Program-made: the position numbers and the translations under genes
In this document: positions 21,812 to 33,800 of the stretch, one piece after another
How the letters are laid out: each line of letters begins with the position of its first letter
Position numbering within the stretch: the first letter of the stretch is position 1
NCBI GenBank assembly: GCA_012934845.2
Contig: WNNJ02001723.1
Location: forward strand, 62,001 to 126,000
Origin: Pomphorhynchus laevis
Lineage: Eukaryota > Acanthocephala > Palaeacanthocephala > Echinorhynchida > Pomphorhynchidae
Direction of reading: 5' to 3'
Length of the DNA stretch: 64,000 nt
The notes under the pieces: generated by a model
The model's database searches: none
Seen by the model: only the letters and a program-made list of their open reading frames with translations
What the model was told of the DNA's origin: nothing

Positions 21812-23797
21812 TTGCCCTTCAAGTCTCACCCACACCGTCGCTTGCACCGTGCCCCATGGTTTGACATCCAATGCCTACTCTCAAAGCGTCGACTCCGCCA
21901 TGCTTTTCGAGTCTATCACCGCTCTCTCAGACGCAATTTCCGCTCGATCATTCCGTCTTTCCGTGATTCCTATCTTGCTCTTCGCCGGTCTCATCTCAAC
22001 CTACTACGTACCAAATGCAACTCCTTCTGGCAGCATAAAATCATCACTTCATTCAACTCTAAGACTCTCTGGCATACTTTTAACTCAATCCTGGCTCGTT
22101 CCTCTACGCCGTGCAACATCAATGCTAATGATTATTCGTCATTTCTCCAGACTAAAGTATCCACGCTGCTCTCTCACACCCCGGTCTCCATCCTATTCCA
22201 CTCTGCCCAGTCTACTCTCATCCTTCCGGAACTCTTTCATCTTCTCCCTGTATCACCTACAGAAGTATCATCTGTCCTCATGTCCTTGCCCAACAAAACC
22301 TCACCTGCCGATCCCCTGCCTACTCACATATTAAAATCTATATGCTCATCGATATCCCCATTTCTCACAACCTTGTTTAACTCGTCCATCCGCAGTCGTA
22401 TCTTCCCTTCACACTGGAAATCCGCAATCGTTCGTCCCCTCTTTAAGAAACAATCGCTCGACCCCTCCCTTCCTTCTAGCTATCGCCCCATTTCACTACT
22501 CCCTACTCTTTCTAAGCTCTTAGAACGCCTCATCTTAATACAAATCAACGCTTATCTCTCCTCATCCAATCTGTACCCTCCTTTCCAATCCGCTTTCCGC
22601 TCTAATCACTCGACAGAAATCGCATGCATAAAAGTGTACAACGACTTACTCATTTCTCGAGACAAGGCTCTATATAGTGTTCTCATCTCCCTCGACCTCT
22701 CCTCCGCATTCGACATTGTCGACCACTCCGTCCTCCTTTCTCGCCTTCGTTATGATTACGGCTTTTCTTCCTCCTCCGTAGCATGGTTCGCCTCATATCT
22801 ATCCGACCGTTCCTTTCGCGTCTGTTCTAATTCATCATCCTCCCCTCCCATCCCTATTTTTTGCGGGGTCCCACAAGGTTCAGTCCTAGGTCCCCTGCTT
22901 TTCTCTCTTTTGCTTGGCGATCTCTCTCCATTTATCAAACCTTACTCCTTTAACGTCATGCAATACGCCGATGACATTCTAATCTATGCTCATGCACCCG
23001 CACATCGCATACACGATATCGGCATTTCTGCCTCCAACTGTCTTTCTTCTATCTACAAACGTCTCTCCAATCTCCATCTCGTTCTAAACGCCGAAAAGTC
23101 CAAAATAATGTGGATCCTTCCCCGTAAACCAAACATATCTCCTCCCATTGTATCTTTTGCCTCATCGATCATCCCTATAGTCCACAATCTCACTTTCTTA
23201 GGCTTCCATTTCGATGATCACCTTTCCCTTAAACCCTTCGTCCGTGACAAGGTCCGCTCATCTAACTTAATTCTCCGTGACATCCGCCGTATCCGCCCCC
23301 TTATCGACTTCCGTTCTTGTATGTCTCTTCTTTCATCGCTTCTTTTCCCTAAAATCGATTACTGCCTTAGCCTTTTCGCCAATTCTCCAAAATCCATCAT
23401 CCTACCCCTACAACGAATAATCAACACCGCCGTTCGAGTGCTCTTTCGTCTCCGTCGCTTCGACCACACATCCACATATTTTGCCCAACTCTCCTGGCCC
23501 ACCATCCACATCCGCATCAAACTCCGCCTTCTTCTCGTTACTTTTCGTCTCATCGCTGTCGGCTCCCCATCGTTCATCAACCTTCCTTTCTTAGACGATA
23601 CTCGCCCCACCTCGCTATCGCTTCGTTCCTGTCATACCCTCTTACTCCACGTTCCTAATTACTCCAACAACTACGGTCTCCGATCCTTCCTCGTCGCCGC
23701 CTCACTCGCCTGGAATCAACTCCCTCTCGACGTCCGCCGCGCTCCCTCCTTTATCACATTCAAACACCTCCTCCGTTCACACCTTCTCGACACCTGA
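21812..23797 (+). CDS. LINE A ORF2, reverse transcriptase part (uninterrupted, 661 codons)
   Basis: RNA-directed DNA polymerase that copies the element RNA at the nicked target. It contains APWFDIQCLLSKRRLRHAF (pre-RT), SYRPISLLPTLSKLLERL, the finger motif FRSNHSTEIA, motif A LDLSSAFDIVDH, motif B GVPQGSVLGPLLF, motif C QYADDILIYAH with the catalytic Asp pair, motif D/E LNAEKSKIMW and FLGFHFDDHLS, and a C-terminal region ending in RSHLLDT. There is no RNase H or restriction-like domain. It is in the same frame as the endonuclease at 20900 but separated from it by stops, so the Met at 21812 is arbitrary. Confidence 0.9.
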   Translation: MPFKSHPHRRLHRAPWFDIQCLLSKRRLRHAFRVYHRSLRRNFRSIIPSFRDSYLALRRSHLNLLRTKCNSFWQHKIITSFNSKTLWHTFNSILARSSTPCNINANDYSSFLQTKVSTLLSHTPVSILFHSAQSTLILPELFHLLPVSPTEVSSVLMSLPNKTSPADPLPTHILKSICSSISPFLTTLFNSSIRSRIFPSHWKSAIVRPLFKKQSLDPSLPSSYRPISLLPTLSKLLERLILIQINAYLSSSNLYPPFQSAFRSNHSTEIACIKVYNDLLISRDKALYSVLISLDLSSAFDIVDHSVLLSRLRYDYGFSSSSVAWFASYLSDRSFRVCSNSSSSPPIPIFCGVPQGSVLGPLLFSLLLGDLSPFIKPYSFNVMQYADDILIYAHAPAHRIHDIGISASNCLSSIYKRLSNLHLVLNAEKSKIMWILPRKPNISPPIVSFASSIIPIVHNLTFLGFHFDDHLSLKPFVRDKVRSSNLILRDIRRIRPLIDFRSCMSLLSSLLFPKIDYCLSLFANSPKSIILPLQRIINTAVRVLFRLRRFDHTSTYFAQLSWPTIHIRIKLRLLLVTFRLIAVGSPSFINLPFLDDTRPTSLSLRSCHTLLLHVPNYSNNYGLRSFLVAASLAWNQLPLDVRRAPSFITFKHLLRSHLLDT

Positions 23798-23875
23798 TTC
23801 ACAGTCTTGTTTTGTTGTGGTCATGTAAGCATGCGCTGGCACGCATTTGCCACGTTAAAATAAATCCTTTTTTTT

Positions 23876-24527
23876 AAGTGATAGCGTCAGAGTCAGCCGG
23901 GCGATCAAGACGAATGTTAAAGTTACCGAGAACAAATGAAGAAGTATAAGACAATGAACAATGAGACATAATATTTGCAAGGTTGTTAAATAAGATACGT
24001 GATGGGGCAACTGAACCTGGACAGTATACAATCACAAGTTCTAGAGGGAAAACAGTTGATAATCTGCATATGAGTAATTTGAACGATGTGTAACGGATGT
24101 TAACGTTAAATTTACGTAGAGACATTGCGTGACGAGCAATGGCAACAATACCGCCGTGGTTAGAAGCAGTAGATGTATGAGAGGCAATTTGACGAGCTGA
24201 TTCAACTAGTAAACAACCAAAGCGACATAGACGACGAATAGCAAGATCGTCGTAGTCAGAGTTCCAGGATTCGGTAATGCAGAGAATATCGATGGATAAT
24301 TGATCGAAGATATAATGGAGCAGATCAGCTCTTTGAAGAATGGAGCGTGTGTTAAAAAGACTAAGACGAAAAGTATGTTCAGGAGCGAGATCGACTTTCA
24401 AAGAAGACTGGGGGAGAGACGGGACGCCATCAAATTTCTGGCCTCGTGCGTAGGACTTGAAAATTTTCGTTGATTTTGCGGATTGATAGAGATGACTTTT
24501 TTTGCACTTTCTAATTCCTTTTATCAA
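23876..24527 (-). mobile_element. LINE A-prime copy, 5' half (endonuclease)
   Basis: The minus-strand open frame at 23874-24527 has LSLFNTRSIL, CITESWNSDYDD, NHGGIVAIARH, IVYCPGS and VLGNFNIRLD, the LINE A endonuclease with Asp to Asn in the GDFN box. It stops at the junction with the inserted LINE A; the downstream half is at 18661-19918. The 5' end is lost near 24510 beside a Penelope-like tail. Confidence 0.85.
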
Positions 24528-24539
24528 TGTGTTTTATTT

Positions 24540-24650
24540 CTATACCCTGAAGATGACGTGCCGTAGTGCCGTCGAAATATTGGATTTTTGTCATCAAAGA
24601 AATATTCCTGTTTCCTCGCCTTTTTGTAACAGATAAATCATTACTCACTT
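24540..24650 (+). mobile_element. Penelope-like terminal fragment with hammerhead-like motif
   Basis: CTGAAGA at 24547-24553, a GACG/CGTC stem and GAAA at 24574-24577 form the arrangement CTGAnGA-stem-GAAA typical of Penelope-like termini. The same sequence forms the palindrome at 55219-55415. Confidence 0.6.
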
Positions 24651-24743
24651 GATTAGATCCATTTACTGGAAATAGCGTTTTTTTTTGAATTCTTTGATAG
24701 TTTCGACAACATGTTACTTACTTCGTGGTAGCTAACACAGTGA

Positions 24744-25700
24744 AATCATGTAATTGCAGAATAAAGGAGCATCACTGCCCTCTATTTATGGACTTGCTGT
24801 GGCTGTTTTCTTTGTTTTTTTTTCCGCTGCATTTGACCGCATATCCATTGACCTTTGTTATCTCTTCTCTCAGGTTCCTTGGTTTGCCTGTGAGAATTGT
24901 AAATTGGGTTGAGATACTGTTGTACTCCAAGTGTTTCTTTTATGAAAACGACCCTAATGCGCGTCAGCTCTACCCTATTACAGGTTTGTCTCAAGGGTCC
25001 CCTCTTTCTCCTATCTTGTTCCTTGCTGCTTCCTTCCATTGAACTCTTTAAAATGTTTAAATGCTAACAACGTCTAGTGGTATACGCTGATGATACCACA
25101 GCCCTGTTCTCTGAACGCAGGTGCAAAAACGTAGTCTCTGACATCAGCCGATTTTTTAAGATTAATAGACCAGTTAAGCCGGTCCAATCTTATTTTAAAC
25201 TATGCTAAATCACAGGTGATAGTATTCCATGGTGCCCCTGCAACAAAGCAAAAACTTAAGAGATTAGCACTCTTCACTCTCCTCTATTTTGACTAATCAA
25301 CCACTCTCTACCTTCACGAGTCGAGTAAAATACCTGGGTTCATAATTACGGTGAACTGGTCGGCGAAAGCTGACCTGGATAGACTTAAACGTATCCTGAA
25401 GATAGCTAGGTGGGCCCTGAAACGGGCCCAGCATCTGTCATTGAATGGGAAAACCCAAGTGCGCCTCTGGGGTACTTGGGCTATCTCGGGATTAGTCTTC
25501 TTTTCTAAAGGACGTCCCACAAAGCAAAGGCTAAGGTTTCTTAAGTTCCTTGTCTCTCGTTACCCAGCATAGTTCGCCTTGATTGAATTCTTCGGTGGGT
25601 GAAAGACCCCGGGTGGTTCAGTCGAAAGACGGCGTTTTGGATTGGTTGGAGGGCTCAGATCTCTCTGAAACTGAGGCCGTGATGATATGATTTAGAAGGC
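24744..25700 (+). mobile_element. LINE D copy, RT region, decayed
   Basis: Colinear with 62779-63700 of the better copy: AAFDRISIDLCYLFS near 24830, GLSQGSPLSPILF near 24985, VVYADDTTALFS near 25075, NWSAKADLDRL near 25350 and VRLWGTWAISGLVFFSKG near 25460. Several shifts and stops. It lacks the upstream part of the RT. Confidence 0.85.
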
Positions 25701-25849
25701 TGCGAAAATTGGTGTTGAATTACCTTCTGATTTTTTTTCTTTTTTTTCTGTTTTGCTGTTTTGATTAGATTGGCACCTGTTAGTTATTTATTTATTTAAG
25801 AAACTCATTTATTTATTTATTTCTGTTGATGGTGTTATATAAGGCAAAA

Positions 25850-25945
25850 TTATGACTACACTAGCAGCCTGAAGATGGTAACAGTTCGTTACTGAAAATT
25901 TGAAATGACAATTATCTTTAAAATAAAATTCTAAAAAATTCGTAT
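25850..25945 (+). mobile_element. Penelope-like terminal fragment with hammerhead-like motif
   Basis: CTGAAGA at 25869-25875, a stem GTAAC/GTTAC, then GAAA at 25894-25897. The flanking sequence is AT-rich and holds no ORF. Confidence 0.5.
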
Positions 25946-25949
25946 GTGT

Positions 25950-26290
25950 TCTTTATTATTGGCAATTGGAATGGGAGTTATTATACAATTGTTATTATAC
26001 AATTTTTATTTATATCAAGTTAAAATAAAAAAATTGAAATTGGAAATAAAAGTCAATTTTTATGAATTGACTAATAAACAACAGACGTTGTATCAGAATA
26101 AGAATTAGAGATCATCAGGAGGAACTGCAATGCTACCAGGTTTCGGTCCCTAACTCCTCTACCCAACATAGCAGCGGGGCGAAATACATGCTAATGATGT
26201 ATTTCCTCTGAAATAACTATCTAGTATCTTATTATAATACAATGTATTTTATTAATTATCCATCCATAAAAATTTTCCGTGTGATAGTTT
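25950..26290 (-). mobile_element. Penelope-like element PLE1, terminal repeat
   Basis: Very similar to 36240-36510, the region downstream of the PLE1 RT. It contains the conserved core from GAATTAGAGA (26102-26111) to CATAGCAG. There is no coding part. Confidence 0.8.
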
Positions 26291-26489
26291 AAATAAATTT
26301 TAAATAATATTTTGTTGATTATAATGCTACATTAAACAAGATAGGAAAAAATTCATTAAACTTGCTTGAAAATTAGCAGAAGAATAATGTTGTATCAAAA
26401 ACTTGTAAAAATATTCGTAATATTAGTATTATTCTTCTGGTTGTGGCACAATATTATCCTCACAGGTATTGTTCCTATTCTTGATACAG

Positions 26490-26650
26490 CAGGACGCTAC
26501 TCATCAATCTGGGTAGATCTCATCAGCTGCTGAGCCAGACATACATTTCACGTTTCGACCCTTATTATCTGGTTACTCCGTACACTGATGCTGATCAGAT
26601 TTGAACTCAGGACGTCTGTATCTTGATTCAACGCTACATCTACTTGGCTG
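26490..26650 (-). mobile_element. Penelope-like terminal repeat, type 2
   Basis: Related to the tandem units at 45123-45770. On the minus strand it carries CGAAAC followed about 30 nt later by CTGATGAG. Confidence 0.5.
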
Positions 26651-27508
26651 GATGCTCCAGTGGTGTAGATATACAATGTATATCTACACAGTAATATACA
26701 ACAATATACATTGTTATATAATAATATAACAATATCAATATAATAATATTGAATAATTAATTTAATAATTCAATATTTAATATAATAATATGTCAAATAA
26801 TAAAACTGACAATACTATTAGAAAATATTTAGGCATTTGCGTTTATTACAGAAATAAATTAAATAATTTATTTAATTAAATAAATTAATTAATTTATTAA
26901 ATATAAATTAATTAAAATGTATTATGAATGAAATGTGCTTGGGTAAAAGTTAAGTTTTTTAATTTAAATCAAAGACATAATGCGTGATTTATTATTTCTA
27001 TAATTGCACCCGTTCTTAATTTAACAACGAATGTGAAAAGTGTTGGTAGATGAAAAGACGTTGTTTGTAATGTTTGATACAATATTAGAGTATTGAATTA
27101 TTTTGAACAGCATATAAAGAGCGAATCTGATTGTGCGCTATTATTAGAAATTCAAGTAAACGTGATTTATAATTATTAACAATAGAAACCCAACTGTGAA
27201 TTAGTTATTTTATTTGTCCAGCCTTAATAATGGTGATCTTGTATATACACTAAGTTAACTTATGAGAAGGGTACCGAGAGATGAAGTACTGCTCTGCTTT
27301 TTTCTAGACGATAGACTGTTTGCTTGTTATTTACCAAGTCTATATTTAAGTTGTCGAGTTGAAATATGAGTTCGTAAATATGCTTAACGAAACACAATTG
27401 AAATACAAGGGAATGTTTGCTCAGTAAGATATTTTATTTTTACGTTACTTATATTATACAATTGACGTTTTTAGACAAATATAGCAATTTCTTGTTTCTG
27501 ATTTTCAG
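26651..27508. other. AT-rich region upstream of the Scribble gene
   Basis: No ORF of note; many short ATAATA runs. The promoter of the gene is presumably here or further left, but I see no element I can name. Confidence 0.4.
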
Positions 27509-27614
27509 AATGTCTTACAGAGTCGTTAAAATATAACATTCAAAGAACACGCCGAATTAGAATTGCACCACCGACTTGTAATGCTGATATGTCACCAAAT
27601 TTCGAGACTTACCC
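27509..27614 (+). other. scrib: probable 5' UTR with upstream splice acceptor
   Basis: A pyrimidine-rich TTTCTGATTTTCAG ends at 27508 and is followed 106 nt later by the ATG. This looks like a 3' splice site of a 5' UTR intron, or a trans-splice acceptor. There is an in-frame TGA at 27585-27587 and no coding sequence before the ATG. Confidence 0.45.
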
Positions 27615-27875
27615 ATGATGAAAAAGTATTGCTGCGGCAGCAAAAGCACAAGCATCAACGTCGACAGCAGCAATACCGAGAGCATTAACATTAGCGGCAA
27701 ATCAAATACTTTGATGATGTTCAAATGTTTACCTAATCCGTTTTGCACACGGAACGTTAACATCATGGATCGACGTCACGGAAATTTGTACGCGGTTCCA
27801 GAAGAAATCTTTAAACATCATAAAACACTTGAGGAATTGTTCCTCGATTCAAATCAGCTACGTGAATTACCAAAG
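27615..27875 (+). CDS. scrib: scrib exon 1: start and first LRR
   Basis: Two start options in frame: 27615 (an extra 34 residues rich in Ser/Asn) and MFKCLP at 27717, which aligns with the conserved MFKCIP start of Scribble. I take 27615 as the longest frame and 27717 as the likelier conserved start. The exon encodes YAVPEEIFKHHKTLEELFLD and NQLRELPK and ends in phase 0 at a GTAATT donor. The next exon is almost 8 kb away. Confidence 0.88.
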
Positions 27876-30800
27876 GTAATTTAAATTAAATAATGCTAAG
27901 GTTTTTATTGAATATGTAATGATATTGCTTTTGAAGGTCACTTAAATAATTTTTTGAAACCAAATCGGATATTTCTAGGATAAAAATTTGAATTTTTTTT
28001 TCAATAACATTAAAATTTTTTATTATATAGATAATTTCAATTATCTATATATTCGCTGGATGATGAGATAGAAGAACGATAAGCGAAGGAACTTCTGGAG
28101 GAGTTACATACACGTCCTCGTCTATTATGTTATGATCCATATTGACATAAATGTTACCTGATTGTAGCATGCACCATAACAATGAAAATTCCGTGATCGG
28201 CGTCAACAAAATTGCTACAATTGCTAAGAAACTTCATGGTGGTGCCGACTCGTCTGGGTTGACAGCCTCAACTTTGAAATCATTTCTAACATCCTTCAAA
28301 ACGTACTAAGAGAAATTAGCTAATGTACAAGCAGATTTTGACATAAAAATAGCCACCGACCGTATTAATGCTGATTAGTTAGAGGCTTTTACGGCTAGTC
28401 TTATAATCGCTTTAAATAAAAATCTTGATGTCAGGTCCATTAGTGAAGGCGAGATTATAAGGCTTTTGATTTGTAAAATTTTGATTTCTAACCGTTGCAA
28501 GCAAAAACCTACAAGCAGTAGCTGAAGTAGAACAATATTAGCACCGGATTGCTTGTATCGAATTTGTTAATTTTTCAAGAAGGATACGGTTGTCCTAGTA
28601 GTTGATGCAAGCAATGTATTTAACAGCGTCAACTTAAAGTTGCTACTTAAGAATGTAGAAAATATGTCCTGCTATTTCTATCGTATCACATACGGATCTG
28701 AAACATTTTTAACAGGGGATGGATGTGCGTTGAAATCAGAGGAAGACTTGACTCAATGAGATTCTCTTGCAATGCCGGCGTTTGCTGTGTCGTTGATGAT
28801 TTCCATGATCAACAAGATTCACAGAGTTATTTAGGTATACAACAAAGATGGTATTGTGATGTTGGTGAAATTACCTACATAATTATTGTACGAAATTGGT
28901 TAATTATGAATGGTTTAAATTACGATATTATGTGAACCCAAGAAAAACAAAAATATTATCACACTTGTGCAATTATATGAAAGCTATAAAAAATTCAAAA
29001 GTGCGGGTATACAAGTAGTATGCAACGGCATGGTGATGTTAGGCTCACCCATTGGTATATCTAAACTTATACTTTAGGACTTTCGTCGTCATGTTGAATT
29101 TTGAAATAATCTGATAAAGTTGTTAAACGAGGCTGCTAAGATTGAAGCATATTACGACTTCGTGGTCCTAGCAAAACAAACATTTAATACGAACAACTGA
29201 ATGTAAATGCAAATGCTTTGAATTTCTTCGAGAAACAATGTTTCACTACTTCACACAAACAATGACTCAAAATGAACGTATGGAATTTCATGAAAAAATA
29301 TTCCTGTTTCCAATTTCAATGGATGATATAGGAATCAAAATTCCTATGGATGAAGTCGAAAATTAATATACGTATTCTCAAAACATTACTAAATATGAAA
29401 TGGTCAGAAAAGAACAAGTACAAGTCAGACAGCAGATCGAGACTAATAGAAAAGAGATTTACTAGCAAAGAGAAGTACTTGGAATCTTCCGGATACATTA
29501 TTAAGCTGTGCTTGCGGAGATAAATTTACAACGTATCACCCCATGCTATGCTTCAAAGAGCACTATCGATTATACGATACAATAAAATATGCAATATTCT
29601 ATCTAATCATATAAACCACGCATGCTATCTTGTAAGCATTGAGCCATCATTAACACTAATACTCGAAGGTGACACGTTTGAACAACGACAACTAAACAAG
29701 CAGAAGCATGTATTGATATCGTGTCTAATGGACATTTTGGTAGTAGGATGGATCAAACATTTATATGTCTGCATCTTCAATTAAGATGCTTCATTTTACC
29801 AGACCAAATCAGTCGAATCAGTCGCTTTAGTTAGCATGAATTTCGCAAGAGTGTGAAATATGAAGGGCGCCATATACCACTTTAAAACAGCTATTTTTGT
29901 CCGTTTGTTTATCAGCAGGTAGCCTGGGACCGACGACCTCAATAATGATAAAATCGTTATCGGTATAGAAAAGGGCAGCACCATATGCTAAATGTATCAC
30001 TGGCGGCACACATTAGTCAGTATTGCATATGCACGAGTTGTATCCGCCTGATTCCGCACTCCAAAAAGAAAAATCAATCGTTTTATTTTTGAAACATAAA
30101 TGAAAGCACATTTAATCGAATTGAAATCGAATTGTTTCAATTTAACTGATGAACATATTTTGATCATATATTGCTGACGAACAATTATTTGTGTTGATAA
30201 TATTTGTTTAAAAAATAATGTAATTGTTTAATGATAAATTTAATGATAAATATGCATTTATCATTAATAATTTATTTATAATTTTTCATTTTTCAAAAAT
30301 TTAATGATAAATGTAATAATGTTTAATGTTTAATTCAACAACTTTGTTTATTAGTCAATTCATAAAAATGACGTTTATTTTAAATTTTATTTTTTATTTT
30401 ATTTTTTTAACTTGATTTAAATTATAGAAAATCTAAAAACAATTATTAATTTTATTATTTAATTATTAAATTTTGATTTAGCATTATTATGTTTTGTTTA
30501 TTTTATAATTATATAACAATACGTAGACTCAGTTAGCTGATTTAATTTATCACATTCAAACACCTCCTCCGTTCACACCTTCTCGACACCTGATTTACAG
30601 TCTTGTTTTGTTGTGGTCATGTAAGCGTGCGCTGGCACGCATTTGTTACGTTAAAATAAATCCTTTTTTAATTATTATACAATCATAAATTAAATTAATA
30701 AGTAATTTAATAATAAATGTAATTGAAACATATAACATGAATATTTCTAGGATAAAAATTTTCAATATAAAGTTTATGATCAAATCAGATAATTGAATAA

Positions 30801-33800
30801 AAATGAATAATACTAAAGATGAATAATAAATAATTATATAAGATTTTATAGAATTTATGTTTAGATCAAGTTAAAATTTTAAATAAAAGTCAATTTTTAT
30901 AAATTGAATAATAAATAAGAGACGCTGTATAGGAATAAGGCTTCGAGGTTATCGGGAGAAACTGCTATGTTATCAGGTTTGACCTTTATTCCACCAACCA
31001 ACATAGCAGCGCAGACAAAAACGCGCTAAAGACATATTTTCTCTGATGAAATTTGATTATCTGGTTTATCTCATTCAAATTTATTAACCCATAAAAAATT
31101 TTAATTAATAGTTTAAGTAAATTTTTAATAATATTTTGTTGTTTTTATTATTTTGTAAAATTATAAGAAAAAGAAAAAAATCATCAAACTTGCTTGAAAA
31201 CAAGCAGAAAAAATAATGTCGTATGAAGAATACATAGTTATAATATTTCTGACAAGTTATATTACCTGGAAAACAAAGTCCATTCTCTTTCGACTTCGTA
31301 AATTCGATCATATATCTTCCTATTTATCAAAACTTCGATGGCTAAGTATTAAACATCGCGTTCATTTTCGTCTGTTTTGTCTAACTTATCGCCTTCTGCA
31401 TTGTAATTTTCCTTCTTATCTCTATCTACCAACTCTAAGTGAATCTTGCCCTCATTCTATTCACCTATGTTCCTGTGTTTCTCTTTTGCTACACGTCGCT
31501 GTCTCAACCAACTTCACTGAACAGTCTCTTCACTCAACCAACTTCAGCCGTTGATCTCTACACATCGCCGCTCCTCTACATTTGAATTCCCTACCTGATC
31601 ATCTGTGATCTTCATCCTCACTCCCTATTTTCCAAAAGCAATTACGTTCTATGCTTCTAAAAGAGTGATTTCTTCTTAATTTGTATCGCTTTTAAATAGT
31701 TGATCCATTATTAATAAATAATTATTAAAGCTATAATATACTCTGATAAAGAATTATTGGAGCTGAATCAAAGGAAAGAAGAAATTATTTTTGATATTTC
31801 GCTAACTTCTGTTAGCATCTTCAGAAAATCGGAAACTCTAATTTTCTGAATTATTTTCTAATTTCTACTTAGCAAACTCTAATTTTCTGTTGATGCTAAC
31901 AGAAATTAGCGAAATATCAACAATAATTTCCTCTTTTCGTTGATCCAGTACCAATAATTATTTGGTTATATTACCTGGAAAACAAAGTCTACAAGGCAAT
32001 AATAATTTGTCACTAGAACAAATCAGATCTGATAATTGAGTCTACGTATTTTATACTATTAATAAATCAAAAATAAGGATAAATAATAAATAATCATATA
32101 AGATTTTATATAATTTATATTTATATCAATTTCATCTTATTTGTTTACTTATTGAATTAAATGCAAATATATCTAATCATATATTTCATATATGATTAGA
32201 TAATGTATATATGATTAAATTTATGAATGATTAATTTATTTTACAATAAATAATAAGATTTTTTTCAATTTTTTAAATTGAATAATAAATAATATACGAT
32301 GTCTTCGAATGTGGATTAGAGGTAATCATGATAAACTGCTATGTTATCAGGTTTCGACCCCAATTCCTAAACCCACAAAGCATATTATCAATCCATAAAA
32401 ATTTATCGCTTGAAACAATATTTGTTTTTACGTGGCAAATGAGTCCCGGCTCACGCTTATATGACTACAAAAAAAACAAAATCTAAATAATGTGTCGATG
32501 AAGTAAATACGGAGTCAGTATTTGAATGTTATAAAGACGGGAGCGCGGCTGATGTCGAAAGGAAGCTGATTCCAGGCGAGGTTGGGCGACGAGGAGGAAG
32601 GATCGGAGACAGTAGTTGTTAGAGTAATTGGGAACGTGGAGTAAGATGGAATTACGAGAACGCAGCGATAGCGAGGTGGGGCGAGTGTCGTCCCACCTCG
32701 CTATTGCTGATCATCGTTCATCAACCATACCAAGGTTGATGAACGATGAGGAGCTGACAGCGATTAGACGAACAGTTACGAGAAGAAGACGGAGTTTTAT
32801 GCGAATGTGGATGGTGGGCCAGGAGAGTTAGGCGAGATATGTGGATGTGTGGTCAAAGCGATGGAGACGTAGGAGCAATCGAACGGCGGAGTTGATGATG
32901 TGTTGTAGGAGTAGGATGATGAATTTTGGAGAATTGACGATAAAGGCTGAGGCAGTAATCAATTTTAGGGGATATAAGCGATGAAAGAAGAGACATACAG
33001 GAACGGAAGTCAATAAGGGGGCGGATACGGCAGATGCAACAGAGAATTATGTTAGACGAGCGGACCTTCGTGGACGAAGGGGTTAAGGGAAAGGTGATCA
33101 TCGAAATGGAAGCCTAAGAAAGTGAGATTGTGGACTACGGGGATGATTGATGAAGGAAAATATACAGGGGGAGTAGATATGTTTGTTTGACGCGGGAGGA
33201 TCCTCATTATTTTAGATTTGTCCAGGTTTAGAACGAGACGAAGATGGAAGAAACGTTTGTAGATATAAGAATACAGTTGGAAACAGAAATTGCTATATCG
33301 TGTATGCGATGGGCGGGTGCATGAGCATATATGTGGATGTCATCGGCGTATTCCATGACGTTAAAGGAGTAAGGTTTGATAAACTGGTAGAAATCGTCTA
33401 GTAGAAGAGATAAAAACAAGGGACCTAGGATTGTACCTTGCGGGACCCCGTAGAAAATAGGGATGGAAGGGAATTATGAATTTGAACATATGCGAAAAGA
33501 ACAGTCGGATATATATGAATCAAACCATGCGATATAGGAGAAAGGAAATCCGTAATCATAACAAAGCCGAGAAAGGAGGATGGAGTAGTCGACGATGTCG
33601 AAAGAGGGGGAGAGCTCGAGGTAGATGAGAACACTATATATAGCCTTGTTACGAGAAATGAGTAGGTTCTTGTAAACTTTCATGCATGTGATTTCTGTGG
33701 AGTGATTAAAGCGAAAAGCTGATTGGAACAGAAAGCGGAATAAAGCGGATTAGAAAGTGTACGATAAGGCGCTTAAAGAGCCTAATGGTTTAATTTTTTA

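Larger units (their letters stand above)
19919..23875 (+). mobile_element. near full-length LINE A (reference copy)
   Basis: The most complete copy in the window, about 3.96 kb: short leader, ORF1 (about 19940-20872), ORF2 (20900-23797), then a ~78-bp 3' UTR with hairpin GCATGC/GCACGC, AATAAA and an eight-T end. The zinc-finger ORF1, AP endonuclease and RT without RNase H place it in the CR1/L2 group of LINEs, by architecture only. It is inserted in an older A-prime copy. Defects are two frame changes in ORF1 and three in-frame stops in the ORF2 linker, so it is probably dead although its RT frame is uninterrupted. Confidence 0.9.

Noticed and set aside
21849-22334. 161-codon plus-strand ORF, also seen at 5832-6338 and on the minus strand at 5162-5503
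   Set aside because: It is an alternative frame of the LINE A RT; conservation follows from the true frame.
27557-27766. 69-codon minus-strand ORF opposite scrib exon 1
   Set aside because: Antisense shadow of a well-supported exon.
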